Notes under the pieces: model-generated | The model's input: the letters and a program-made list of their open reading frames with translations, nothing else | What the model was told of the DNA's origin: nothing | Databases searched by the model: none | Shown here: positions 45,074-54,185 of the stretch, piece after piece | Layout: each line of letters opens with the position of its first letter | Numbering within the stretch: position 1 is the first letter of the stretch | Source of the DNA: JBFLYZ01 sp040756415 | GTDB taxonomy: Bacteria > Bacteroidota > Bacteroidia > JADZBD01 | Length of the DNA: 64,000 bases | Assembly: GCA_040756415.1 (NCBI GenBank) | Contig: JBFLYZ010000008.1 | Span: 1-64,000 of the forward strand | Reading direction: 5' to 3' | Translations under genes and position numbers: made by a program

Positions 45074-46393
45074 TCAGCGTTTCGTTAGCCTGTCGAGGCT
45101 GCGCTGTATGTATTTCTCCGTGGGCAGCAGGGATTGCTGTATCCGCCTGGCGTAATGTATGCTGTCGGTAATGGCCTCGTTCTTGGCCTCTATGATCTGC
45201 TTTTGCAGGAGGATCTCCGCATTGGCCCTCTTCTTCTGCTGTAATCCGCGGTAAATGAAAAAGGCCAGCGCCAGCATGGATAAGGCTACAAAACTGACGG
45301 AGTAGATGACCGCTTGCTGGCGCCTGCCGCTCAGCTCCTCGATTTCCAGGTTCTTTTTCAGCAGCTCGTTCTCCTTATCCTTCTTTTCCGTGTCGAAGCG
45401 GGTCTGCATCATGGCAATGTTCTCGTTGGCGTGCAGATCGTACAGGGTGTCTTTCAGGTCGAGGGCCAGTTTGCCATACCTGCTCGCCTTTTCGTAGTCC
45501 TTAAGTCCGCGGTAACCGTTGAACAGGTAGCTGTAGCACGACAGTATCTGATCCTTATCGCCAATGTTTTGAGCGATCTCCAGCGAGCGAAGGGCGTTCT
45601 TTACCGTTTCATGGTAATTGCCCAGGATATCAAATGTGTTGGCGATATTACCCAAACACAGGGCCATGCCGGAGCTGTCAGCAAGCTCTACAGCCACCGC
45701 CAGCGCTTCCCGGTAATGGGCCAGGGCCTTGTCAAACTGCTTCAGCTCAAAATAAGCGCTGCCTACATTATTGATCATATTCACCAGGTGCGGTTTCTCT
45801 CCCGTTTGCCGGTACAGCGCAAGGGCCGACTGGTAATGTTCCAGCGCTTTCTCATAATCGCCTTCACCGTAATACACTCCCGCCAGGTTGTTCAGGTCTG
45901 CCGAGAGCATGTGCTGGCTGCCCAGCTTCTCCGACATGGCCATGGATTGCAGGTAGTACTTTTTAGCCAGGGGATAATTTCTCAGCTCCCTGTAAATCAT
46001 GCCAAGACGGGCGCAAACCGAGCTGATGCGTTTAGGATCGCCCACCTTTTCATGAAAGGAGTAGGATTTCAGGTAATTCTCAAGCGCCATATCCTTCTGG
46101 AACCTTTCCTCGTAATACTTTCCCAGGTGATAATAGGTCCTTCCGGAAAGCAGATCATCAGGTGACTTATCCAGCACCGCCAGGGCTTCCTGCAAATATT
46201 CCAGAAGGGAATCCGGGATCATACCTGTTTTGTCGATCTCCGCGGCCAGGTCGTTCAGGGTTTTGATCCTGTCTTTGCCATTTGCCTGGCTCAAGGCAGC
46301 CGAAAGGGAATCGATGCGGGGGCTGTTTTGGGCAAAGCAGGTCAGGGAGAATGCCGAGAAGGCGAGAATAAGCAGGTGTGTGAAGGGCTTCAT
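45074..46393 (-). CDS. TPR protein, lacks the PP2C domain of its paralogues
   Basis: A 439-residue protein. A signal peptide (LLILAFSAFSLTCFAQ) is followed by about six TPRs (AYFELKQFDKALAHYREALA, AGVYYGEGDYEKALEHYQSA) and a membrane helix near residue 365 (AVIYSVSFVALSMLALAFFIY). A coiled coil and the linker DSIHYARRIQQSLLPTEKYI follow, then the protein stops with QRSLDRLTKR. The two other TPR proteins here continue from the same linker into a SpoIIE-type phosphatase. Only about 115 bases separate this stop from the next gene, so no hidden phosphatase remains. It may be a natural short form or an old truncation; I recall similar short endings in other Bacteroidota. Confidence 0.82.
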   Translation of the reverse strand: MKPFTHLLILAFSAFSLTCFAQNSPRIDSLSAALSQANGKDRIKTLNDLAAEIDKTGMIPDSLLEYLQEALAVLDKSPDDLLSGRTYYHLGKYYEERFQKDMALENYLKSYSFHEKVGDPKRISSVCARLGMIYRELRNYPLAKKYYLQSMAMSEKLGSQHMLSADLNNLAGVYYGEGDYEKALEHYQSALALYRQTGEKPHLVNMINNVGSAYFELKQFDKALAHYREALAVAVELADSSGMALCLGNIANTFDILGNYHETVKNALRSLEIAQNIGDKDQILSCYSYLFNGYRGLKDYEKASRYGKLALDLKDTLYDLHANENIAMMQTRFDTEKKDKENELLKKNLEIEELSGRRQQAVIYSVSFVALSMLALAFFIYRGLQQKKRANAEILLQKQIIEAKNEAITDSIHYARRIQQSLLPTEKYIQRSLDRLTKR

Positions 46394-46501
46394 ACGCGTG
46401 ACAATAACCGCAAATTAAACAATATATCCTGTAGATGCTGGCGAAATTGACCGGAAGTTTTGTTGTGGTAGCGGTAACAAAAAAGATCGTGAAGCAGCAG
46501 G

Positions 46502-47614
46502 CTATTGCTGCAGCAGATCCATCCCGCAAACCTTGCATTTGCCCGGGCCATCGCTGCCTCCCCCGGGGCATTTCATGGGGCATTGCCAGGCTTCTCCCGG
46601 TACCGGATCGCAATCCGGGTTCTTTTTGCTGAAGAAGCGGTAGGAAAGACCAAAAACGTATTGAGTCCTGGTGGCTATCTGCGCGCCATTTACATATTCA
46701 TAGACGGGGACCTCGGTCAGCGCGAAAATGGTCAATGCGTTACGGCTGAAGCTGAGCTGGGGCGAAAAGCTGATCCTCTTGCTGCCGGTGGAGGCGGTAT
46801 CCACATTATAAAAGGCCTGAAGGTCCATGTTCTCGGCCGCCTTCATCTTGCCCGTTTGCTCGGCCCTGAGCTGCAGGGTGAGCCCTAAGCTGCCAAAGCT
46901 CCTGCTGCCGAACAGGCTGAGCGCGCCATAGTCGCCAAATTTCTCCCCTAAAGGATTCCATCCCTTTCGTATGTACATCAGGCTGCTGAACAGCTTCAGC
47001 TTGTGCTTGGGGAAACCCCTCAGAAAGAAAGCGTAGGCGATCAGGTCCTGCGAGCCCGTGGTGGGCTGCACGATGGGCGGAGAAATGGTGTAGTACTGCT
47101 GCCCGCTGTTGGGATCAGTATAGACCAGGGTGGAGTCCTTGTATTTTCCCAGCGGGATCTTGTATCCCAGGCCCAGCGTCAGCTCCACCTGCCGGGATGA
47201 ATCGCTGCGGGTAAAGACGTTATAACGCGGGAAAATAATAAGGTCTGCGATACCGGAAGATTCGATCACATCCGAGCGGAGCAACACCGAATCGTACAGG
47301 CCTACCTGTGTTTTGTTCAGGTAGTAGCCCATCTCGACCGATAAGGTAAAATTCTTCGTAATGCCGTATCCCAGCCTGGAGTAAATATAATTGCTCTTGA
47401 AATGATCGAAGAGCTGCGCGGTATCGCGATCCTGTACCTTAAAACGGTCGCTGCGCAGGTATTGAAGGCTGGAGGCCAGCTCCATCTGCCCGGCCGGCAG
47501 AACGCCTTGCGAAGCCCCTCCGGTGATCGGGCTTCCGCTGCCGCCCGAGCAGCAGCCTTGCCCGCGGACCTGGGCGGCCGCTATCAGCGCAAGCAGGAAA
47601 AAGAAGGCGCGCAT
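46502..47614 (-). CDS. Outer-membrane beta-barrel with C-terminal metal-binding tail
   Basis: A 370-residue protein. A signal peptide (FFFLLALIAAAQVRGQ) is followed by a Cys/Gly-rich start (GCCSGGSGSP) and a body with alternating hydrophobic strands typical of transporter-like barrels (YIYSRLGYGITKNFTLSVEM, LTLGLGYKIPLGKY, FALTEVPVYEYVNG). Residues 343-368 (WQCPMKCP...GKCKVCGMDL) match the heavy-metal-binding module YxCPM...CPxCGMxL usually found at the N-terminus of copper efflux proteins. The gene starts seven bases after a thioredoxin-like secreted protein gene, so the pair may handle metal or redox at the surface. The ligand is inferred. Confidence 0.75.
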   Translation of the reverse strand: MRAFFFLLALIAAAQVRGQGCCSGGSGSPITGGASQGVLPAGQMELASSLQYLRSDRFKVQDRDTAQLFDHFKSNYIYSRLGYGITKNFTLSVEMGYYLNKTQVGLYDSVLLRSDVIESSGIADLIIFPRYNVFTRSDSSRQVELTLGLGYKIPLGKYKDSTLVYTDPNSGQQYYTISPPIVQPTTGSQDLIAYAFFLRGFPKHKLKLFSSLMYIRKGWNPLGEKFGDYGALSLFGSRSFGSLGLTLQLRAEQTGKMKAAENMDLQAFYNVDTASTGSKRISFSPQLSFSRNALTIFALTEVPVYEYVNGAQIATRTQYVFGLSYRFFSKKNPDCDPVPGEAWQCPMKCPGGGSDGPGKCKVCGMDLLQQ

Positions 47615-47621
47615 GATGCGA

Positions 47622-48392
47622 TCAGCGCGATACGGTGAGCTTAACGGTTTCCACCGCTTCGCCTGCGCGCAGCTTTATAAAATAGACACCGGGGCTGAGC
47701 GATGAAAGGTCGAGCGTATGCTCGTACTTGCCGGGCGCCTGCTCACCGATGATGGTATGGCTCACCTTTTCGCCCAGGATATTGATCAGCTCGAAGCTTA
47801 CTTCAGACTGCCGGGTTAAGGTATAGCTAAGCGCGGCCACAGCGGCAGTGGCGGGATTCGGAAAAATGCCGGCTCCGGTTACGATCGCATTCGTTTCGGG
47901 GACACCCGTACAAGGGGTCAGGGCATTGTTGATGGCGGTTTGCAAAGCGTTTTGGGTAATGCTGCCGTTCACATTGAAGAATACGGTGTGGCAGGTTCCC
48001 CCTCCCAGCACTACGGTCTTGGGCATGCCGGCCGTTCCATAGTCGGTCATGTCGATGGCCGTGCTGGTGAACTTGGCCGTAGCGTTGATGCCGTTGGTGC
48101 TGGCCCAGCTGTTCAGCGAGGCGCAATTCGTATTACCGTAATCATCCACCAGGTAGAACACCACGTTGGGATTACCCATGCCGTTGACGGTGTTAGCGGC
48201 AGTTAGGGAGGGCGCAATGCAGGCCCCGCAGGGCATGACCCAGGTAATGACCACCACCTTGCCGGCATCCAGCTCGCTGAAGAGGGTATGCGGGTTGCCC
48301 GTACAGTCGTTCACGGTCCAGTTCGTTGCGGTTTGGGCGCTGAAATGGCCCGCAGCGGCAACAGTACACAAAAGGAGCAATATCTTTTTCAT
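47622..48392 (-). CDS. Thioredoxin-like secreted protein with T9SS tail
   Basis: A 256-residue protein with a signal peptide (LLLLCTVAAAGHFSAQ) and a thioredoxin-like domain at about residues 22-165: VVVITWVMPCGACIAPS with CxxC at Cys55 and Cys58, FYLVDDYGNTNCASLNSW, and a cis-Pro-like GMPKTVVLG. The sorting domain from about 178 reads AGIFPNPATAAVA and ends SSLSPGVYFIKLRAGE. The redox role is inferred from the CGAC motif. An exact -7 box is at 48412-48419. It precedes the metal-tail barrel gene by seven bases. Confidence 0.8.
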   Translation of the reverse strand: MKKILLLLCTVAAAGHFSAQTATNWTVNDCTGNPHTLFSELDAGKVVVITWVMPCGACIAPSLTAANTVNGMGNPNVVFYLVDDYGNTNCASLNSWASTNGINATAKFTSTAIDMTDYGTAGMPKTVVLGGGTCHTVFFNVNGSITQNALQTAINNALTPCTGVPETNAIVTGAGIFPNPATAAVAALSYTLTRQSEVSFELINILGEKVSHTIIGEQAPGKYEHTLDLSSLSPGVYFIKLRAGEAVETVKLTVSR

Positions 48393-48411
48393 AGTATTAA
48401 AGTGCTTGTAA

Positions 48412-48419
48412 CAAAGTTA
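48412..48419 (-). promoter_or_regulatory. -7 box of the 47622/46502 operon
   Basis: TAACTTTG on the minus strand, exact fit, 19 bases before the ATG at 48392. Confidence 0.55.
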
Positions 48420-48533
48420 ATTCAAAAAAGTCAAACCCAAATATGATTTTTCTCATATTGCCGGGCTTAAACGGGTCTTGCTCTTCGGCTTCATTCTCAC
48501 TCTGCCTTCGGTCGGTTCGGAGCTAAAAATCCC

Positions 48534-48547
48534 CCGCCCGCGGGCGG
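48534..48547. repeat. GC-rich perfect palindrome
   Basis: CCGCCCGCGGGCGG, 14 bases, just past the tRNA-Ser 3' end. Related in composition to the palindromes at 43997 and 61373; it may aid termination of the tRNA transcript. Confidence 0.5.
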
Positions 48548-48558
48548 AGGATCTGTTG

Positions 48559-48646
48559 CGGAGACTGAGAGATTCGAACTCTCGATACCCTTTTGGGGTA
48601 TACACACTTTCCAGGCGTGCTCCTTAAACCACTCGGACAAGTCTCC
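48559..48646 (-). tRNA. tRNA-Ser (GGA)
   Basis: 88 bases on the minus strand. The acceptor stem is GGAGACT/AGTCTCC with discriminator G. The anticodon loop CTGGAAA gives anticodon GGA, reading UCC/UCU Ser codons. The long variable arm (TACCCC/GGGGTA) is typical of Ser tRNAs. The T-loop TTCGAAT is intact. The 3' CCA is not encoded. Confidence 0.95.
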
Positions 48647-48704
48647 GGAAAAGGATTGCAAATTTAAAATTTTTTGGCGGGTAATTACAGAAAGAAATAG
48701 GTTC

Positions 48705-48735
48705 TTGACCGTATGGTTTTAATTCGGTAGATTCG
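48705..48735 (+). promoter_or_regulatory. Promoter of the TMEM220-like / TonB receptor operon
   Basis: TTG at 48705-48707 and TAGATTCG at 48728-48735, 20 bases apart; one mismatch to the -7 consensus. Confidence 0.45.
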
Positions 48736-48756
48736 CTTGATCCAAAAACCCTCGTC

Positions 48757-49149
48757 ATGCGTATCTTCAATATCGTTTTCGCATTGCTGTTTGTCATTTT
48801 CGCGGCCCTTCAGTACAACGATCCCGATCCCTGGCTGTGGATGCCCGTCTACCTGTATGGCGCCCTGCTCTGCTGGCTGGGTTTTAAAGGAAAATACTAT
48901 CCGTTTCTGCTCTGGCCGGGACTGGGCGTATACACCGTTTATGCCGTTTACCTCTTCCTGGGCCGGGATGGTGTATGGGCCTGGCTCACCGAGCACCAGG
49001 CGGAGGATATTGCCGCCACCATGCAGGCCGACAAGCCCTGGATCGAGGCCAGCCGCGAGTTTCTCGGGCTGATGATACTGGACATCGCGCTGCTCGCCAA
49101 TGTGGCCTGGTTCGCCAGGATGAATCGGGTGCTCACAACGGAAAAGTGA
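48757..49149 (+). CDS. Small membrane protein, TMEM220-like
   Basis: A 130-residue protein with four predicted membrane helices: IVFALLFVIFAALQY, WLWMPVYLYGALLCWLGF, FLLWPGLGVYTVYAVYLF and LMILDIALLANVAWF. The QYNDPDPWLW turn and the overall plan match the transmembrane 220 family, whose role is unknown. It is followed by a TonB-dependent receptor whose ATG overlaps the stop (TGATG), so the two are translationally coupled. Confidence 0.8.
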   Translation: MRIFNIVFALLFVIFAALQYNDPDPWLWMPVYLYGALLCWLGFKGKYYPFLLWPGLGVYTVYAVYLFLGRDGVWAWLTEHQAEDIAATMQADKPWIEASREFLGLMILDIALLANVAWFARMNRVLTTEK

Positions 49150-51479
49150 TGCCGGTACGCTTAACAGTCTGTTTTCTTTTCTGCCTGCATCACATTGGCC
49201 TGGCCCAGGATGTCTACCAGGACGTAAGGGGCGTAGTGCGCGACAAGGCCGGCCTGGCGCTGACGGGCGCGCATGTTTATTTGTCGGATACCTCGGTAAG
49301 TGAAGTTGTCACGGATGAAAAAGGCGGGTTCAGGTTAGCCAACATCAGCCCGGGCTGGTATGTGCTTAATGTGAAGCACGGGGGATATGAGCCGGTGGCC
49401 ATTCCCATTGTAGTGGAAGCGGGAAAGGAGCTGGTAATGGAGATCGGTCTCAGCGAAAGCCCTTTCGAGCTGCAGGAGATACAGGTAAGCGGCCAAAGCC
49501 TGCCGCAGATCGGGGCTCACCGTTTTACCGTTGAGGAAACAGAACGTTATGCGGCTACTTTTTATGATCCGGCCAGGTTAGTAAGTTCCCTCCCGGGCGT
49601 CATTGGCGATAACGACCAGGCGAACAATATCGTAATACGCGGTAATTCGCCTAACGGCCTGCTCTGGAGGCTGGAAGGCGCGGATATACTTAATCCCAAC
49701 CACCTGGAGAACGCGGGCACTTTCAGCGACCGCGCCACGCAGAACGGGGGCGGGGTGAACATACTCAGCGCGCAACTGCTCGGCAATTCAGCCTTCATTA
49801 AGGGAGGATACGGTGCCGGATACGGCAACCTGGTCTCAGGGGTCTTTGATATGAAACTGAGAAAAGGGAATAACGAGCGCTTTGAGCTCACCGGCCAGCT
49901 CAGCCTGCTGGGCACAGAGCTCGCCTCAGAGGGCCCGCTCGGTAAAAAGGGCTCTTCCTACCTGGTCAACTACCGTTATTCCACGATCGGCCTGCTTTCG
50001 CTCATGGGCGTGGATTTCGGAAATGAAAAGACCAGCTTCCAGGATGTTTCCTTCCATCTTTCTTTTCCCGGCCGGAGGGGAGAGCTCAGCGTATTCGGTT
50101 TTGCGGGGCTGAGCGATACCCGCCTCGAGCCGCAGCGCGATCCGGCTTTGTGGGAGCTGGGCCGTGATAAGTATGAAACGGATTTCAGCTCGGCCACCTC
50201 GGTAATGGGACTGCGCTCGCATCTTACCGTCAGCAACCGAATGCTGCTCAAATCCTCGGCCGCTTTCTCATACAAGGAAACCGGCCGCAGGGCATTTTTC
50301 CTGGATACCGCTTTGGTGAGCCGCCTGATGCAGGAAGACGCCAGCCGGCTGCAGAAATTGGCCGTACATAACAGCCTCTCCTTTTTTATCAATGCCCGGC
50401 ATACCCTTACCGCAGGCCACCACTCGGCCCTGCTGTTCTTCGATGTGTATTTTGCTGATGGCGCGGAAAAGAGGCCCCTGCAGGTGGTGGTGAACGCTGC
50501 GGGCGATCAACTGCTGGTGCAACCGTACGTGGAATGGAAGATGGCCCTGGGCCGCAGGATAACATGGGTTGCCGGGCTGCACGGTATGCTGACAGAAAAT
50601 GAGAATAGATGGGAACCCCGCCTGGCGGCTGCTTTAGATCTTGGCCGGCAGCACAGGCTTTCGCTGGCCTTTGACCAGACCAGTCAGGTTCAGCCACTGC
50701 ACATCAGCTATGTTACGGTGCCAGGGGCTGATGGAACCGGGACCTACCCGAACCGATCGTTGGGCTTAAGCAAATACACGCACTATTCAGCAGCCTTCAG
50801 CGGTATGCTTTCCCAATACGGCTACCGGATCGAGGCGTATTACCAGCAATTGCGGGGCATACCGGTTTCAACGAATGCCGGCACCACTTTTTCCGCTCTC
50901 AATTCGCTCGAACAGATCATTCATGATTCACTGGTGAACGGGGGCAGTGGCAGAAACTACGGGGTGGAGCTGAGCCTGGAGAAGCCCCTGCCGGGCGAAT
51001 ATTATTTTCTGTTCAGCAGCGCGCTTTACCGCTCGCTGTACACGGCCGCTGACGGGCTGGAGCGCAGTTCGCGCTATGACGGTAAATACGCGCTCAGCCT
51101 CACCTGCGGCAGAGAGGCCGTTCGCAGCGGAAACCGTTCGTTCGGCATTCACGCCAGGATATTGTATCGCGGAGGATACCTCGAAACACCGATCGATGAG
51201 GCTTTGTCGGCCCGGAACGGAGAAACGGTATATATGGACGAATGGCCCTTTACCCGGAAACTGGATGATTATTTCAGGGTGGACCTGCGCATAAGCAGCA
51301 AAAAAGAAAAGCCCTCCTATACCCGTATCGTGGCCATAGATATCCAGAACCTGACGAACAGGAAGAATATTGCGTATCGCTATTACGATACGGTGACCGG
51401 CCGTATAGAAACAAAGTATCAGCTAGGATTGATACCCGTGCTAAGCCTGCGAATCGAATTTTCCGCAGCAAAAAAATGA
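49149..51479 (+). CDS. TonB-dependent receptor
   Basis: About 776 residues from the ATG at 49149, chosen because it starts the signal peptide (LTVCFLFCLHHIGLAQ); the open frame begins at 48975 in another gene and is rejected. A carboxypeptidase-regulatory domain at about residues 25-105 (VRGVVRDKAGLALTGAHVYL) is followed by a plug (ARLVSSLPGVIGDNDQANNI, IRGNSPNGLLWRLEGADILN) and the barrel. It may carry a siderophore, peptide or vitamin; no hint is visible. The stop is immediately next to the stop of the convergent GNAT gene. Confidence 0.87.
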   Translation: MPVRLTVCFLFCLHHIGLAQDVYQDVRGVVRDKAGLALTGAHVYLSDTSVSEVVTDEKGGFRLANISPGWYVLNVKHGGYEPVAIPIVVEAGKELVMEIGLSESPFELQEIQVSGQSLPQIGAHRFTVEETERYAATFYDPARLVSSLPGVIGDNDQANNIVIRGNSPNGLLWRLEGADILNPNHLENAGTFSDRATQNGGGVNILSAQLLGNSAFIKGGYGAGYGNLVSGVFDMKLRKGNNERFELTGQLSLLGTELASEGPLGKKGSSYLVNYRYSTIGLLSLMGVDFGNEKTSFQDVSFHLSFPGRRGELSVFGFAGLSDTRLEPQRDPALWELGRDKYETDFSSATSVMGLRSHLTVSNRMLLKSSAAFSYKETGRRAFFLDTALVSRLMQEDASRLQKLAVHNSLSFFINARHTLTAGHHSALLFFDVYFADGAEKRPLQVVVNAAGDQLLVQPYVEWKMALGRRITWVAGLHGMLTENENRWEPRLAAALDLGRQHRLSLAFDQTSQVQPLHISYVTVPGADGTGTYPNRSLGLSKYTHYSAAFSGMLSQYGYRIEAYYQQLRGIPVSTNAGTTFSALNSLEQIIHDSLVNGGSGRNYGVELSLEKPLPGEYYFLFSSALYRSLYTAADGLERSSRYDGKYALSLTCGREAVRSGNRSFGIHARILYRGGYLETPIDEALSARNGETVYMDEWPFTRKLDDYFRVDLRISSKKEKPSYTRIVAIDIQNLTNRKNIAYRYYDTVTGRIETKYQLGLIPVLSLRIEFSAAKK

Positions 51480-52124
51480 TCAGACGATGGCGCCCCTGTA
51501 GGTGAGAGCCGGGTAGGGACAGCGTGCCAGGGCGCTGGCGGCTGCCGTTTCTTTTTTCATGAACCACACCTTCAGGTTGTGTTCGCTGTTCTCGGCATAA
51601 TCATATACCTCGAAGCCCAAGCGTTCAAAGAGCAGTTTGTTCCGCTCGATGGTGGTCTCTGCATAAACCGGCAGGTGTTCCGCTCGGGCCAGGTCGAAAA
51701 TGTGATCGCGTATCTCCCGGGCAGCCGTTCGGGCGCGCCCAGCGGTCTTTACCCCAAGAAACCAGAAGTACAGGTATTCGCCTTCGGCCGGCCGTTTAGA
51801 TTTGAGCAGGCCTTCGTGGCGGATGATATCCGGCAGCCGCGACAGCTCGAACGAGGACAGGGCCAGGCGAAGGCTGTTCAGGTGATCGGTGAATGATTCG
51901 GGCACCTGGTTGTATTTGTAAACGATGGCCGCCCCAGTGTTATCCGAGCTGATAAAAACCCCATTACGCCTCAATCCGTAATCAAAAGCGTAGGCGGCCA
52001 GCTTACGGATGTGCTTTTCGCGGTTGCTCTTCCTGAGCAGAAAATCGAAATGCGGGTTTTCCTGAAATGCTTCACTGATTATGTCGATCACGAGCTGCTT
52101 GTCGTGCGGGGCGGCTTTGCGCAT
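51480..52124 (-). CDS. GNAT-family N-acetyltransferase
   Basis: About 214 residues from the ATG at 52124 (MRKAAPHDKQLVIDIISEAF), which fits a GNAT fold better than the open frame's earlier start at 52211. The fold is suggested by DNTGAAIVYKYNQVPE, YLYFWFLGVKTAGRARTAAR (the acetyl-CoA loop, here less canonical) and the terminal IERNKLLFERLGFEVYDYAE. It is a loose match with weak pyrophosphate-loop residues, so activity is uncertain. The substrate is unknown. Confidence 0.7.
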   Translation of the reverse strand: MRKAAPHDKQLVIDIISEAFQENPHFDFLLRKSNREKHIRKLAAYAFDYGLRRNGVFISSDNTGAAIVYKYNQVPESFTDHLNSLRLALSSFELSRLPDIIRHEGLLKSKRPAEGEYLYFWFLGVKTAGRARTAAREIRDHIFDLARAEHLPVYAETTIERNKLLFERLGFEVYDYAENSEHNLKVWFMKKETAAASALARCPYPALTYRGAIV

Positions 52125-52250
52125 ACCGGGCAAAATGCAAAAAGCATTCCCCTCTGCTTTCAGCAGGCGCACCGGGAAACCGTTTAACAAAACTGTTGAA
52201 TCTCCTCGCACGACTGAGGAATTAATTACCCAGGCAGAGATCTCTCCCTC

Positions 52251-54185
52251 TTACTTCCCACCGCCCAGTTGGCGGGCCCGGGCGAAGTATTCTTTTGCCT
52301 TCAGCGAATCGCCCATATTGCCGTACAGGCTGCCCAGGTTCGACCAGGTTTGCGGGTTGTCGGGTTTGATGCGAAGCACTTTTTCCATCGTGGCAACAGC
52401 CTCGGGGTAATTCTTGTTCATGGCATAGGCAATGCCCAGGTTCTCGAGCGCGCCCAGGTCGTTGGGATTATACTGAACGGCTTTCTGCAGGTGAAAAATG
52501 GCTTTAGGCAGGTCATTCTTGAGCTTGCCGTATACCGAACCCAGCAGTCCCTGTGTATTGATGTGCTGCGGCTGCAGCTCGAGCACTTTGTTCAGTACGT
52601 AGATGGCTGAATCGGCCTGGCCGAATTCGTTATAGATCAATCCCAGGTTATACCAGCTCCAGTGGAATTGGGGATAGATGGCGATGGCCTTCCGGAACTC
52701 TGTTTTGGCATCGAGCAGGAATTTGTTCCGTTCGGGTTTCGTTTTATCGTTCAGCACCGAGGTCAGCATCGTATTGCCGTAGTAGTAATGGATCTTGGCG
52801 CTGTTCGGAACGGTCTGCACATCCTTCGCAAACAAGGTCAGGTTATCTTTCCAGTCGCGGTTGCGGGTAATGGTCTTGTAAGCTGAAAGCAACACGATCA
52901 GCCCGAGCAGCAGGGCGAAGCTACCCTGCAGCTTGACTTCGCTGTGCAGCCGGGTCCTGAAGCCAAGGAAGAACAAGGCGGTGAGGGCGATGCAGAAGCC
53001 CAGGGAGGGAAGAAACAGGAAACGCTCGCCCATGGGCGCGCCTATATTGAAAAATATATTCGTGACGATGGATAATGTGGCCAGGTAGAAGAGGGTGCCG
53101 AAGGCGATCAGTTGCATGAGACCGGTCTGCTCTGCTTTTCGCGCCCGCGCGAGCCTAAACACGGAAAAAACGCCCAGGCCGGCATAGACCAGCAGGGGCA
53201 CCAGGGCGTGCGGGTCTCCCGGGTTCACGATGGGGATCTGGTTATAGGAATAATCGCATGAAAGGGGATGGGGAAAGATCAGCAGCAGCAGGTAGAGCCC
53301 CATGATGCGGAAGGCGGTGGCCAGCTTTTCAGGAAAGGAAATGCCGAAGAAGGGGTTTTCCATCAGGTCGGTGCTTTCCTTTATCCGGGAGGTGTCGAGC
53401 AGGCCGGCACGTATGGCCAGGTACAGCACCGCGATACCCGCGTAGGGAGCAGTAAGCAGGAATACACGCCTGATCTCAATGCGCGTGAAGATGAACAGGG
53501 CCGCGGGGATCACCGCCAGAAAGGTAATCCCGTTCTCCTTCGAGAAAAGGGAAAGAAAGTAGAAAACGCAACTGAGCGTAAAATGCTTTTTGCTGGCCGA
53601 GCCGATATAGGAAAAGAGGTAGTAGAGCGAAAGCATCAGGAAGAGAAAGCACAGTATCTCGTCCCGGCTCTTGATGTTGGCCACCACCTCGGTATGAATG
53701 GGATGGACCGTGAAAACAAGCGATACGATGAAGGCGAAGAGCGGCCATTCGGGAAAGATCTTACGCAGGGTCATGAACAGTACCACTGCGCAGAGCGCGT
53801 ACAGCAGCACATTGATGAAATGGCTCACGCCCGGGTTCTCACCGAACAACTGGTACTCGATCGCATGCGTAACAAGCGTGAGCGGGCGGTAACGGCCGCC
53901 CGTCAGCTCGAGCGATTGCCCGTAAATACCCGCAAACAGGTCCTTGCTCACCAGGTCGGGTATGCCGGCAAAGCCTTTCTTGGTGAACTGGTTCTCGGTG
54001 ATGACCACCGAATCGTCAAACGCATATTCATTGGTCAGCGTATTCCCGTATAACAGGAAAGCGAGGAGGGCCAAAGCGATGGAATAATTCCTGTAGCTCT
54101 TTTTAATTCCTTTGGCAGCGGGCGCGCGCTTCTCCGTTGTGCCGGCCGCTGCCTGTTCCGCTTTCTTTTTTTTCTTTTTACTCAT
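52251..54185 (-). CDS. Polytopic membrane protein with C-terminal TPRs (TMTC/GT-C-like)
   Basis: A 644-residue protein. After a Lys-rich N-terminus come about ten hydrophobic helices. The first lumenal loop has YAFDDSVVITEN with the Asp pair expected of GT-C glycosyltransferases, and RYRPLTLVTHAIEYQLFGEN. Residues about 450-640 are TPRs (WYNLGLIYNEFGQADSAIYV, NLGIAYAMNKNYPEAVATM). This plan matches TMTC-type O-mannosyltransferases of animals and their bacterial relatives. It overlaps ansA by four bases (ATGA). The acceptor is not known. Confidence 0.82.
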   Translation of the reverse strand: MSKKKKKKAEQAAAGTTEKRAPAAKGIKKSYRNYSIALALLAFLLYGNTLTNEYAFDDSVVITENQFTKKGFAGIPDLVSKDLFAGIYGQSLELTGGRYRPLTLVTHAIEYQLFGENPGVSHFINVLLYALCAVVLFMTLRKIFPEWPLFAFIVSLVFTVHPIHTEVVANIKSRDEILCFLFLMLSLYYLFSYIGSASKKHFTLSCVFYFLSLFSKENGITFLAVIPAALFIFTRIEIRRVFLLTAPYAGIAVLYLAIRAGLLDTSRIKESTDLMENPFFGISFPEKLATAFRIMGLYLLLLIFPHPLSCDYSYNQIPIVNPGDPHALVPLLVYAGLGVFSVFRLARARKAEQTGLMQLIAFGTLFYLATLSIVTNIFFNIGAPMGERFLFLPSLGFCIALTALFFLGFRTRLHSEVKLQGSFALLLGLIVLLSAYKTITRNRDWKDNLTLFAKDVQTVPNSAKIHYYYGNTMLTSVLNDKTKPERNKFLLDAKTEFRKAIAIYPQFHWSWYNLGLIYNEFGQADSAIYVLNKVLELQPQHINTQGLLGSVYGKLKNDLPKAIFHLQKAVQYNPNDLGALENLGIAYAMNKNYPEAVATMEKVLRIKPDNPQTWSNLGSLYGNMGDSLKAKEYFARARQLGGGK

